From NCBI RefSeq assembly GCF_001435975.1, contig NZ_AYYR01000074.1:1-37025 (forward strand): DNA of 37,025 bases, written 5' to 3'. Below are positions 10,075-18,315 of this stretch, piece after piece. This stretch comes from Secundilactobacillus collinoides DSM 20515 = JCM 1123. GTDB lineage: Bacteria; Bacillota; Bacilli; Lactobacillales; Lactobacillaceae. A program made the position numbers and the translations under genes. The notes under the pieces were generated by a model. It searched no databases. It worked only from the letters and a program-made list of their open reading frames with translations, and was not told where the DNA came from. Within the stretch, counting starts at the first letter, position 1, and each line of letters starts with the position of its first letter.

Positions 10075-10124
10075 TTGACGGTGAACCTACTTCATCAGTT
10101 ATGATTTAGATGTAAACGATTACA
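10075..10124 (+). promoter_or_regulatory. Promoter with a cre (CcpA) site before the flavoprotein reductase
   Basis: TTGACG (10075-10080) and TATGAT (10100-10105) form a promoter with a longish 19-bp spacer. TGTAAACGATTACA at 10111-10124 fits the cre consensus TGNAANCGNNNNCA at every fixed position and lies over or just after the transcription start, a place where CcpA normally represses. AGGAGG follows before the ATG at 10141. Confidence 0.7.
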
Positions 10125-10140
10125 ACAGGAGGTCTTTATC

Positions 10141-12177
10141 ATGACTGAACATTTAAAAAATGGTACCTTTGTTGGCACTGGAAAAGGGTTTAAAAATAGA
10201 ATTGTTGTGTCTGCCACGATTGAAAACGACGAGATTCAATCAGTGAAACTTGTCTCAAGCGCAGATAGTCCAGAAGTTGGTGAAAAAATTATCCCAACGC
10301 TGGTCAAAGAAGCAAACGACACTAAAGCTTTTAAGGTCGATGCCGTTTCTGGCGCGTCATTTACATCCGGTGGGTTCAACCAAGCGATGGCTGATGTTAA
10401 ACGCCAAGCGTTAGGACAAAGTGCCCCAACTGATACTAAGCTGACAGATGGGACTTACTCGGCAACTGTAAAGTCATTAAAGGACCGCGAAGGCTTGCCA
10501 GGTGTCGGTGAAATGACGCTCTCTGCAACTTTTGCAGATGACCAGATTACTCAGATTGAAACACCAGCCTATACTGATACGAGGATTATGGGCGGCATGG
10601 CGTTTGATATTTTGAAGAAACAGGTAATTGGTAACCAATCAACAGATGTTGATGCCGTTACTGGTGCCACTGTTTCATCAAACGCGTTCATCTCAGCACT
10701 TGATGATTGTATTCAACAAGCCGGCGGAGATCCAACAGCTTTCTCAGCTCGACACATTGACCGGCCAGTGCCAAAAACGCAAGAAATAAACACTGATTTA
10801 GTCGTAATCGGTGCCGGAATGGCTGGACTGTCTTCAGCCATTGAAGGCAAAACACAGGGCGCTGATGTGATTTTATGCGAAGCCCAACAAGTTGACGGTT
10901 CTTCAACAACACGGTCGGAAGGCTTTGTCATGGGTGCCAACACGCCGGAACAAAAGAAGAATGGTATCTCTGATTCGACCGATGATTTCTACAATGACAT
11001 TCATACACTCTATAAAAATGAACCCACTTTGGATGAAGGACTGCTGCACAAATTGACGGCGGACTCGACGGACCTTAACCGTTTCTTAGTTAACAACGGT
11101 GTGAAGTGGTCAGGCGTGACCCACGTCAGTGAAAAGGGCGTGCGGAACCGGAAGCGGGCGCACACGAGTGCCGGCTACGGTGCTGAGCTTGTTGAAACAT
11201 TGGTGAAGTCTGCTGAAGACAAGGGTGTTGATTTACGTTTTGGAACTAAGGTCTCGAAACTGATCATTGAAGACGGTGCCGTTAAAGGTGTTGAGGCAGA
11301 AACCACCAATGGTGATCACCTCACGATTCATGCTGGTGCAGTCGTAGTTGCCTCTGGTTCGTACACCGAAAATGCTGACCTAGTAGCCGAACTTAACCCG
11401 CGGATGGACAACATTGAAGTCATTACTGGTCGAGGAAACGGTGCATCCTACCGCTTCTTCAAGCAGGCTGGTGCTGACATTGTCGATGTGCCATATATTC
11501 AAATGATGTACTATTTCTACGGTGCTTCGTGGGGCAATCGTTTCCCAGAAGCAATTCCTGGCTCACCAACTGTACCAAACTATGACGTGCTTGAAATTGA
11601 TGGCGGTGGCAAACGGGTCGCTTCTGAAGATGATTTCTGCTTTGAATATACTAAGAAAGTATGGGACGGCGGTTATGACGAAGGCTATGCCGTATACGGC
11701 CAGACCGTTGCGGATAAGTATCCGGAAATGACTGACCTCGGGCTGACAACACAGACTGCCCATGGCAAGCCGTTTGGTTATAAGGAAGACAGCATCGCTG
11801 ACTTGGCCAAGGACGTAGACATTGATCCTGAAGCACTGCAAGCTACTGTTGACCGGTACAACGCGCTTTGTGCCAAGGGTAGCGATGACGACTTCCACAA
11901 AGAAGCCAGCCACATGGTTCCAATCAATGGTCCGTACTATATTTTACGGTTGCCGCAAATTTGTACTGATGGATACACCGGCGCCAAAATCAATACAAAC
12001 GCCCAAGTTATCGGTAAGAATGGCCAACCAATTCCAGGACTCTATGCCTGTGGATCGTGCGCCGATGGTCAAATGACTGGAATCGACTACTTTGGCTGTG
12101 GGACCTCGCTGTTGACTTGCGGCGTGTTTGGTCGTGCAGCGGCGAAGGATGCCGTTTCAAAATTGTCACTGGTATAA
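10141..12177 (+). CDS. FAD-dependent reductase with two N-terminal FMN-binding domains (fumarate/urocanate reductase family)
   Basis: This 678-aa soluble flavoprotein has no signal peptide. Two tandem FMN_bind domains carry ApbE-type flavinylation motifs: DAVSGAS (67-73) and DAVTGAT (171-177). They are followed by an FAD-binding domain starting LVVIGAGMAGLSS (GAGMAG 225-230) and ending IPGLYACGSCADG...GRAAA. Such proteins pass electrons through FMN to FAD and reduce activated C=C bonds. The fumarate-reductase substrate signatures are not seen: the HHTMGG region reads CTDGYTGAKI, and the arginine-bearing NRLGGN region reads DYFGCG. Fumarate itself is therefore doubtful; a urocanate-, acrylate- or phenylacrylate-type substrate is an inference only. 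A cre site suggests use when preferred sugars are scarce. A MerR gene follows. Confidence 0.82.
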   Translation: MTEHLKNGTFVGTGKGFKNRIVVSATIENDEIQSVKLVSSADSPEVGEKIIPTLVKEANDTKAFKVDAVSGASFTSGGFNQAMADVKRQALGQSAPTDTKLTDGTYSATVKSLKDREGLPGVGEMTLSATFADDQITQIETPAYTDTRIMGGMAFDILKKQVIGNQSTDVDAVTGATVSSNAFISALDDCIQQAGGDPTAFSARHIDRPVPKTQEINTDLVVIGAGMAGLSSAIEGKTQGADVILCEAQQVDGSSTTRSEGFVMGANTPEQKKNGISDSTDDFYNDIHTLYKNEPTLDEGLLHKLTADSTDLNRFLVNNGVKWSGVTHVSEKGVRNRKRAHTSAGYGAELVETLVKSAEDKGVDLRFGTKVSKLIIEDGAVKGVEAETTNGDHLTIHAGAVVVASGSYTENADLVAELNPRMDNIEVITGRGNGASYRFFKQAGADIVDVPYIQMMYYFYGASWGNRFPEAIPGSPTVPNYDVLEIDGGGKRVASEDDFCFEYTKKVWDGGYDEGYAVYGQTVADKYPEMTDLGLTTQTAHGKPFGYKEDSIADLAKDVDIDPEALQATVDRYNALCAKGSDDDFHKEASHMVPINGPYYILRLPQICTDGYTGAKINTNAQVIGKNGQPIPGLYACGSCADGQMTGIDYFGCGTSLLTCGVFGRAAAKDAVSKLSLV

Positions 12178-12200
12178 ATGGATTTTGAGTAATGATGCAC

Positions 12201-12229
12201 AAAAGGCTGGGAACTTCCTGGCCTTTTTT
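12201..12229 (+). terminator. Terminator after the flavoprotein reductase
   Basis: AAAAGGCTGG and CCTGGCCTTTT form an imperfect stem around a short loop, followed by a T run at 12224-12229. It separates the reductase gene from the MerR gene. Confidence 0.7.
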
Positions 12230-12258
12230 GTTATAGTTAAGCCAGTGAGGTGATTGTG

Positions 12259-13131
12259 ATGACCAAGTCGACTGTTCATGATGGCCATTATCCGTATGTC
12301 TATACTTCTGCACAACTGGCAAAGTATTTTGGTATTACTGTTAAAGGTATTGAATATTACGAAAAGAAACAGTTGATAGCACCGGCTCGGGTGGGGGCCA
12401 GTCGTGACCGCGCGTTTAATTTAACGGACACATATCGACTGTTTATGTCACGATATTTACACCAGGCAGAATATTCGATCCAGGAAACGCTGACAATGTT
12501 GGACGAACCTGATTTAAGTAATGTGGTCCGCCAGTTTGACGACAAGATAACTCAGTTGAAACGAAAACAGCTGTGGCTGAGCCGGGTGATTGACCGGTTG
12601 AGCGAAAATTGTGCGCTTTTGAAACGAGCTGAGAACGGACCCTTCTTTGAGCAAGTAACTTCACCGGCATACCAATGGCTGTTTTTGCGTGAAATGGATG
12701 GACCACATACCAGTAATCAGCAACAGTCGAACGAATATCGGGCATGGAATGAATTGATGCCAATTACGGACGCATCGTTGCGTTATTCTGCGGATGAACT
12801 AAAAAAACTGCCAGTTGAAAAAATGGCAGAGGACACTTATTTACCGGCAGAAATTGGGATGATGATGGATGATAATGACTTTGAGCAGTTTGATTTAACA
12901 GCTAGTGAACGGACGTATTTTATGCAGTCTAGGCATTGTGTCCATACCATTTTGATTGGGAATGCACAGAAAATTGAAACGGCCGCGTGGTTGCGACCAA
13001 CTTTTGATTATTTAACTGATCATAACCTGACGATGGACGGGGATATTGTAACTTCACTGTTATTTGTGTTGAATGATGAACAAGATTCCGTGCGGTTCGA
13101 TGAGGCCTGGGTGCCAGTTAAACATATCTGA
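12259..13131 (+). CDS. MerR-family transcriptional regulator
   Basis: The N terminus holds a MerR winged HTH (YTSAQLAKYFGITVKGIEYYEKKQLI, residues about 16-41, then the second wing with RAFNLTDTYRLFMSRYLHQ). A coiled-coil linker (about 90-120) and a C-terminal region of about 170 residues follow and probably sense a ligand. I chose ATG 12259, preceded by GAGGTGAT at 12247-12254, over the GTG at 12250. It lies directly downstream of the flavoprotein reductase, after a terminator, and is the likeliest regulator of that gene or of a compound it handles. The effector cannot be read from the sequence. Confidence 0.82.
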   Translation: MTKSTVHDGHYPYVYTSAQLAKYFGITVKGIEYYEKKQLIAPARVGASRDRAFNLTDTYRLFMSRYLHQAEYSIQETLTMLDEPDLSNVVRQFDDKITQLKRKQLWLSRVIDRLSENCALLKRAENGPFFEQVTSPAYQWLFLREMDGPHTSNQQQSNEYRAWNELMPITDASLRYSADELKKLPVEKMAEDTYLPAEIGMMMDDNDFEQFDLTASERTYFMQSRHCVHTILIGNAQKIETAAWLRPTFDYLTDHNLTMDGDIVTSLLFVLNDEQDSVRFDEAWVPVKHI

Positions 13132-13455
13132 AGGACTGAAGTTTGTCTTGCCGTTGTACTTTGTTGCAGCGCAAGCTATTTGTTATAGGGTTCCCATTGT
13201 ACAGCCTTGATTCCCCCTCATCATCTCCTCATAATTGGGACGTGCATCCGTCAATGTTTCGACCTATTGTCGTTCGAATACGTTTAGTTGTTTTTATAAA
13301 TAATTAATTATAAAATAAACTCATACTAATTAATAGTGGTGGGCGCTGACAAAAAATGTACGTAATATACATTCTTGGAAGCGCCCATTTTGAATTATTA
13401 AATGAACGTTATTTTTTGGGGAGACGCTCATGAACTTCATGGAGGAGTGGGGAAA
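13132..13455. promoter_or_regulatory. Upstream region of the adhesin gene with nested inverted repeats
   Basis: No gene is seen in this 324-bp gap. TGGGCGCT (13340-13347) and AGCGCCCA (13380-13387) form an 8-bp outer stem. Inside it, AATGTA and TACATT form a second stem. The structure lies about 70 bp before the adhesin start, where it could act as an operator, attenuator or 5'-UTR hairpin. The preceding 13285-13340 is AT-rich. Confidence 0.45.
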
Positions 13456-16400
13456 ATGAATAAGGGAAGCACGCACCAGACGTTAAGGTTCAAATTATAC
13501 AAGGATGGGAAAAAATGGGTGGTTGCTGGCATTGGTGTCGTTGCATTCGGATTGGTAGCAACGACAACGCCGGTTCATGCTTCGGTTATAAATGATAGCG
13601 CTACCACGATGGTGACTGGCGCTTCGGCGGGTACAGCTGCGGTTGAAGACACATCACAGGCGGATGCTGAAACGGCAGCATCATCAGGTCAGACGACCAC
13701 GAAAGAGACGGGGGACACGGCCGATGATACACCGGTTGCATCATCACCTGCGCCTGTTAGTGAGGAGACAGCACCGGCTGAAGTACCACAGGGTACGAAA
13801 GAAACAGACACGAAGGCCCGAACAGAAAAGACAGGAATCGTTAGCGAAGATGCCGCCGAGTCGCCTGCTGATGATCTGGCGCAGACGCCGAAGACAAAGC
13901 CAACGGGTGAGACCGCAGCACCAGCTGACACGGCTGCCGATACCGCTCAGAACGTCGCTGACACCATTGCAGAAACAACGCACGTGGCCCTCTCAGTTGC
14001 CGCCGAGCAGTCTGACGTGGACACGAATACCTCGGCCACTTTTGACCTTGGCCTGGTGGTCGCTGGCATCAACGGTCAAACGGATTCGCAGTCACTCACG
14101 GTGACCATTCCAACCGGATTAACGCTTGATGAAGCCACGCTGAAGTCCTATGCGATCGATAACACAATACCCGTTTACGACGGTGCAACGGGCCAGTTAA
14201 CCTACGCGTTTGATAAAACTTTTAACGGCATTTCAACCGTAAAAAAATACGTATTCAGCACCGATGCCAGTATGCCAAATGGCACCGTTATTTCTGTTGG
14301 CGCAACGTACGTCAATGGTGAGACAGTGATCAATGCCGGAGAGCCGGCTACCGTGACTGTGCACTCGTCGGCGAAGTACGGGACGACCAACCAATTTGTG
14401 GCGGTTCTGCAAACGAACGCAGACGGCAGTGTCACTAATGAAGCGGGCGCCGTGACATTTGATACGAGTAAGGCCGCGCCGGTGGCGGGAGACTATGTCG
14501 TTTATCAGTTTGGCGTCTCAGCACCAAAAAAAGTGGTTGGGCAAGCGTACTTTAAGCCCGGGTCACAAATCGTTATCCGGTACACATTGCCGGCTCAAAT
14601 GACCTACGTCGGCACGCTTGGAAATATCGGTCAGCTGCAGGTCGAAACGCAGTCTGACGGCGGGACTTATCTGTATTTCACCCTTGCAGCGCCAACCCTG
14701 GCGGAACAGGACGCCGCCACTGACAATCTCATTGATAATCAATTTTACGTGGTCACAAAGCTCGCTGACGATGTGGCTGCCAACACGCGATTGGTCACTG
14801 CTGATATGGCGCAGGGCACGACCATTAACGGCGATGCCTGGCAATCAGCTCACGCAAACAGTACCGTTTATACGGCCGCCGACCTGGCTAGCCAAGTTGT
14901 ACCAACTGAAGGCACCACGTACTGGCTTTATAATTTCTCACCAAAAATCAACGACGTGAACATCGGCAGCTCATCAGCTACCAACATTGACCCGCAGGTA
15001 CTGCCAGGCGATACGATCACCAGCACCATGATTCTCGGGACTGGCATTTATGATTACACGGACGCCTATGTGGCCACCATGCAAAAATACAGTCCCGAAT
15101 ATCAAGCACTGACGGACTATGAATTCACTTACGATGCCGACCAGAACGACCTACTGGATCTGCAGGCATTCTACGTGGCTAAGCCGACGCAGTACGCTCA
15201 GGGTGGTGCGGTCACGGGGGCGCTGCAAGAACTGCCGACCTTTGACGTTTATGTGCAGTATGAAGGCGCCAGCGATTTTGAAACCACGCCCATTTTAACT
15301 GACGTTTCGGATGGCATGTATTCGCTTGATACCCTCACAGATACGACACAGTACGTTGACAAGCTGAAATTTGTTTGGACAAAACTAGTCGGCGGGATGC
15401 TGTACGGAAACCTGTCGTTTTACAGTATTCCAAAACCGAACGTTTCTGGGACCTCGATCAACGACTGGTCAGCCACAATCGGCGGTGTGGCCAGTCAGAG
15501 CCAGTTAGTCAACCACTTCATCCGGACAACGTTTACGCCGGATGGGGCAACGGTGGTGGCCAGTCTGAATGATGATTTTCAAGCGGATGTCGGCGTGGAC
15601 GTGGTGGCCGAATCTTCACACGGGACGGGCGAGCCAATTAATCAAGCAACCTACAATGCGTACATGGCGTACATGAGCCGCAAGACGCTGGAAATTGTTC
15701 AGCCGTCTGAAAACACGCAGCGGGTCTTTAACGAATCGCTCAAGTTTACGAACACCGTTGACGGCCGGACAGCACTGGGCGACAACAGCTTAAAGGTCGT
15801 TGTTGAAAACAACACGGCCTCCCTGATGAGTATTTCGGGGGTCGACAGTTACGTGGTGCTGCCAAAAGGTATCACCTATACGGGCAGTGACACGCAGGTG
15901 ACCGTGGCGGATGCCGACTACCTAGGTACGGGCGCAACGTTGCTGCACATTGACTGGGTCAAAAAGGACCTTGCTCCCAAACAGCAAAACAGTCTGTTGC
16001 TGCCGGTAACACTGGCGAGCGGCCTGACCCAGTTTGACGTTCAACTGTATTCTTACACAACGGATGCTGATGCTCTGGCACCCGGGGACGTGAGTGAAAC
16101 AACGGCTTCTGATGTGGTCAAGATGACGGACACGACTGATGCTGACAATAATACCGCCACTACCGATGTGTTTTTCACCACCTACAGCAGCGCTACGACC
16201 AAGACTGACAGTCTGATCGGTGTGCAGGCCACCGCTGAAAACAAGGCGGGGACGGTGACTACTGACGATACGCTCACCGTTCCCGTTGCGCGGGGCGACC
16301 AAGTTACCTTTGGACTCCAGTTACGGCCAACCACGGACACCGCGTTGCAGGACGTGGTGATCATTGGGACGCTGCCATCCGTTGATGATACCGCAGTGCT

Positions 16401-17421
16401 TAATACGGAAGATGATCGTGGCACCACCGCAATCGTTCAACTTACGGGTCCAGTTGTGCTGCCAGCAAGCTGGGAGAACTTGGCGCAAGTGCTGTACACT
16501 ACCAGCACCACCCCGGCTGACAGTAACGCAGCATGGCTGAGCGCCGAGTCTATCGGTGGCGACACTGGGATATCATTTAACGACTTGACCGCCTTTAAAA
16601 TCGTCTTTACTTCGCCCATCAGCTACCTTGACGGTGGTGCCCAGCAGATCACCATTCCCGCCTGGGTCACCATGACATCGCAGGCTGGACAGACGGCTTA
16701 CATCAGTTTCAGCATGACCGCCAACGGGCTAGCCGCAACTGAAGGGACCAAGGCCGGCCTCGTCGTTGTTGACGGTGTGCACCAGCTGGTGACACCGGTA
16801 CCGGCCACGCTGACCATTCACTATGTTGATGAAAACGGCAACACGATTGGTGATGTTTTGACCAAAACGGGGTACGTCGGGAACGGTTATCAGGTTACAC
16901 CAGGAACCATTGACGGCTACACCTACGTGGGGATTGCTACGGAATCTGCGCCAGTTGATGGTGTCCTAACTACACCAAGCACAACTGTGACGCTCCAGTA
17001 CCAAGCAATCAGGAATCCAAATGGGGGCGGAAATGGCGGCGTGCCAACTGCCCCGTCCCAGCCAACTGAACAACCGCAAACGGTGACTGATCCCGAAACG
17101 CCAGTGGTACCAACAGTTAACACTGTTTCGACTGGTGGTAGTGATGACGTTTCGGTGACGTCCCAGGCAACCACGGACACAGATCGCACGAACACCACCG
17201 CTCATGGCAATACTCAGACGGCGGAAACAGGGCAGATTGACCTAGAGACGCCGACTGCTGTAACCAATGGAGGCGCACGTCAATCTGCGCAAACCCCACA
17301 AAATGGTGCCAAGACGTTACCACAAACGGATGAACAGAACGGTGCTTCTGTGAAGGCTTTAGGGCTTGTTGGGTTGATGACGTTGTTGCTGGGCATGCTG
17401 CCTTGGAAGAAGCAGGAGTGA
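13456..17421 (+). CDS. LPXTG-anchored surface adhesin with a MucBP domain
   Basis: This 1321-aa cell-wall protein is probably involved in adhesion. The start at ATG 13456 (MNKGSTHQ) has AGGAG at 13443-13447; an upstream in-frame ATG at 13402 is less likely. The KxYKxGKxW signal (RFKLYKDGKKW, then a hydrophobic helix and VHA) is followed by an Ala/Thr/Asp-rich spacer of about 150 residues. A long region of beta-rich, Thr-rich domains without a recognised name follows. A MucBP module is at about 1115-1182 (LTIHYVDENGNTIGD...VTLQYQ). A Pro/Gly/Thr linker then leads to LPQTD (about 1288-1292), a hydrophobic helix and KKQE. It shares the signal and anchoring type with the proteinase at 186-5201 but is GC-richer. 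The ligand is unknown; mucin is only suggested by MucBP. Confidence 0.87.
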   Translation: MNKGSTHQTLRFKLYKDGKKWVVAGIGVVAFGLVATTTPVHASVINDSATTMVTGASAGTAAVEDTSQADAETAASSGQTTTKETGDTADDTPVASSPAPVSEETAPAEVPQGTKETDTKARTEKTGIVSEDAAESPADDLAQTPKTKPTGETAAPADTAADTAQNVADTIAETTHVALSVAAEQSDVDTNTSATFDLGLVVAGINGQTDSQSLTVTIPTGLTLDEATLKSYAIDNTIPVYDGATGQLTYAFDKTFNGISTVKKYVFSTDASMPNGTVISVGATYVNGETVINAGEPATVTVHSSAKYGTTNQFVAVLQTNADGSVTNEAGAVTFDTSKAAPVAGDYVVYQFGVSAPKKVVGQAYFKPGSQIVIRYTLPAQMTYVGTLGNIGQLQVETQSDGGTYLYFTLAAPTLAEQDAATDNLIDNQFYVVTKLADDVAANTRLVTADMAQGTTINGDAWQSAHANSTVYTAADLASQVVPTEGTTYWLYNFSPKINDVNIGSSSATNIDPQVLPGDTITSTMILGTGIYDYTDAYVATMQKYSPEYQALTDYEFTYDADQNDLLDLQAFYVAKPTQYAQGGAVTGALQELPTFDVYVQYEGASDFETTPILTDVSDGMYSLDTLTDTTQYVDKLKFVWTKLVGGMLYGNLSFYSIPKPNVSGTSINDWSATIGGVASQSQLVNHFIRTTFTPDGATVVASLNDDFQADVGVDVVAESSHGTGEPINQATYNAYMAYMSRKTLEIVQPSENTQRVFNESLKFTNTVDGRTALGDNSLKVVVENNTASLMSISGVDSYVVLPKGITYTGSDTQVTVADADYLGTGATLLHIDWVKKDLAPKQQNSLLLPVTLASGLTQFDVQLYSYTTDADALAPGDVSETTASDVVKMTDTTDADNNTATTDVFFTTYSSATTKTDSLIGVQATAENKAGTVTTDDTLTVPVARGDQVTFGLQLRPTTDTALQDVVIIGTLPSVDDTAVLNTEDDRGTTAIVQLTGPVVLPASWENLAQVLYTTSTTPADSNAAWLSAESIGGDTGISFNDLTAFKIVFTSPISYLDGGAQQITIPAWVTMTSQAGQTAYISFSMTANGLAATEGTKAGLVVVDGVHQLVTPVPATLTIHYVDENGNTIGDVLTKTGYVGNGYQVTPGTIDGYTYVGIATESAPVDGVLTTPSTTVTLQYQAIRNPNGGGNGGVPTAPSQPTEQPQTVTDPETPVVPTVNTVSTGGSDDVSVTSQATTDTDRTNTTAHGNTQTAETGQIDLETPTAVTNGGARQSAQTPQNGAKTLPQTDEQNGASVKALGLVGLMTLLLGMLPWKKQE

Positions 17422-17507
17422 TTGTTTAGTTATGTAATTCTGAAGCTCCTTGGCGAAAATTTTTAAAGATTATGAGAGTAGTACACAGATCTTTGACCCC
17501 ATAAAAT

Positions 17508-17559
17508 ACGCGACCTCTGCTGGAAATCCATTAGGAATTCTAGTGAGGTCGCGTTTTTC
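17508..17559. terminator. Terminator downstream of the adhesin gene
   Basis: ACGCGACCTC (17508-17517) pairs with GAGGTCGCGT (17545-17554) and is followed by a T run on the + strand. It lies about 90 bp after the adhesin stop. The rest of 17422-17652 has no convincing gene. Confidence 0.75.
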
Positions 17560-17652
17560 TATGGTCGGATTGGCACAGGCATTTGCATCGACCGAGGGTA
17601 TTTTTTTGATTATGGAGTAGATTTTTAATTCTGCATAGTGTAAACGTGGTTC

Positions 17653-17684
17653 GGAAAGCAAGGGGTTTTACATAATCAACTTCC
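17653..17684. repeat. Array unit 0, short hairpin (diverged)
   Basis: GGAAAGC...CTTCC, 32 nt. This is the most diverged copy, with weak inner pairing. It is followed by a linker of the same type as the later units. Confidence 0.6.
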
Positions 17685-17757
17685 ACGCTTGATGTTGGCA
17701 CGCGTTTGTTTAGCCTTTAACAGGTGTTCTAATCTCGCATGGCCGAAACGCGTTTCA

Positions 17758-17788
17758 GGAAGCAAGAGGTTGCACCTAAGCAACTTCC
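17758..17788. repeat. Array unit 1, short hairpin
   Basis: GGAAG and CTTCC close a 31-nt hairpin with an inner TTGC/GCAA stem and an ACCTAA loop. Its left arm is identical to that of the long units, but the 70-nt block with the right arm is absent. Confidence 0.75.
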
Positions 17789-17861
17789 ATGCTTGATGTT
17801 GGCACGCGTTTGCTTAGCCTTTAACAGGCGTTCTAATCTCACGTAGCCGAAACGCGTTCCA

Positions 17862-17958
17862 GGAAGCAAGAGGTTGCACCTAAGCAACTTCGGTCAAAAA
17901 ATCCAAGACCGGGATTTTCTGCCCAAAGTTGCTTAGGCTCCACCTCTTAACCGCTTCC
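17862..17958. repeat. Array unit 2, 97-nt multi-stem hairpin
   Basis: The stems from outside in are GGAAGC/GCTTCC, AAGAGGT/ACCTCTT, CCTAAGCAACTT/AAGTTGCTTAGG and AAAATCC/GGATTTT, with an AAGACCG loop. It is identical to unit 4. Confidence 0.88.
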
Positions 17959-18035
17959 TTCCACGCTCTACATCGGTACACGTTTGCTTAGCCTTTAACA
18001 GGTATTCTAATCTCACATGGCCGAAACGCGTTCCA

Positions 18036-18132
18036 GGAAGCAAGGAGTTGCACATAAGGGGACTTCGACACAAATTCCAAACCCGGGAATTTATGCCAAA
18101 GTCCCCTTATGCTCCACTCCTTAACCGCTTCC
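18036..18132. repeat. Array unit 3, 97-nt hairpin with compensatory changes
   Basis: It has the same plan as units 2 and 4, but three stems differ on both arms: AAGGAGT/ACTCCTT, CATAAGGGGACTT/AAGTCCCCTTATG and AAATTCC/GGAATTT. Pairing is fully kept in each. Confidence 0.88.
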
Positions 18133-18209
18133 TTCCACGCTCTACATCGGTACACATTTGCTTAGCCTTTAACAGGCGTTCTAATCTCACGTAGCCGAAA
18201 CGCGTTCCA

Positions 18210-18306
18210 GGAAGCAAGAGGTTGCACCTAAGCAACTTCGGTCAAAAAATCCAAGACCGGGATTTTCTGCCCAAAGTTGCTTAGGCTCCACCTCTTAACC
18301 GCTTCC
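18210..18306. repeat. Array unit 4, 97-nt multi-stem hairpin next to larR
   Basis: Identical over 97 nt to unit 2. Its trailing linker continues the repeat consensus to 18328, which is inside the larR reading frame. Confidence 0.88.
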
Positions 18307-18315
18307 TTCCACGCT

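Noticed and set aside
13643-17323. Many overlapping open frames on both strands inside the adhesin gene
   Set aside because: They are out-of-frame shadows of a GC-rich, Thr/Ala-rich gene, without ribosome sites or family motifs.
17470-17661. 63-codon minus-strand frame after the adhesin gene
   Set aside because: It runs through the terminator hairpin and has no ribosome site or homology that I can recognise.
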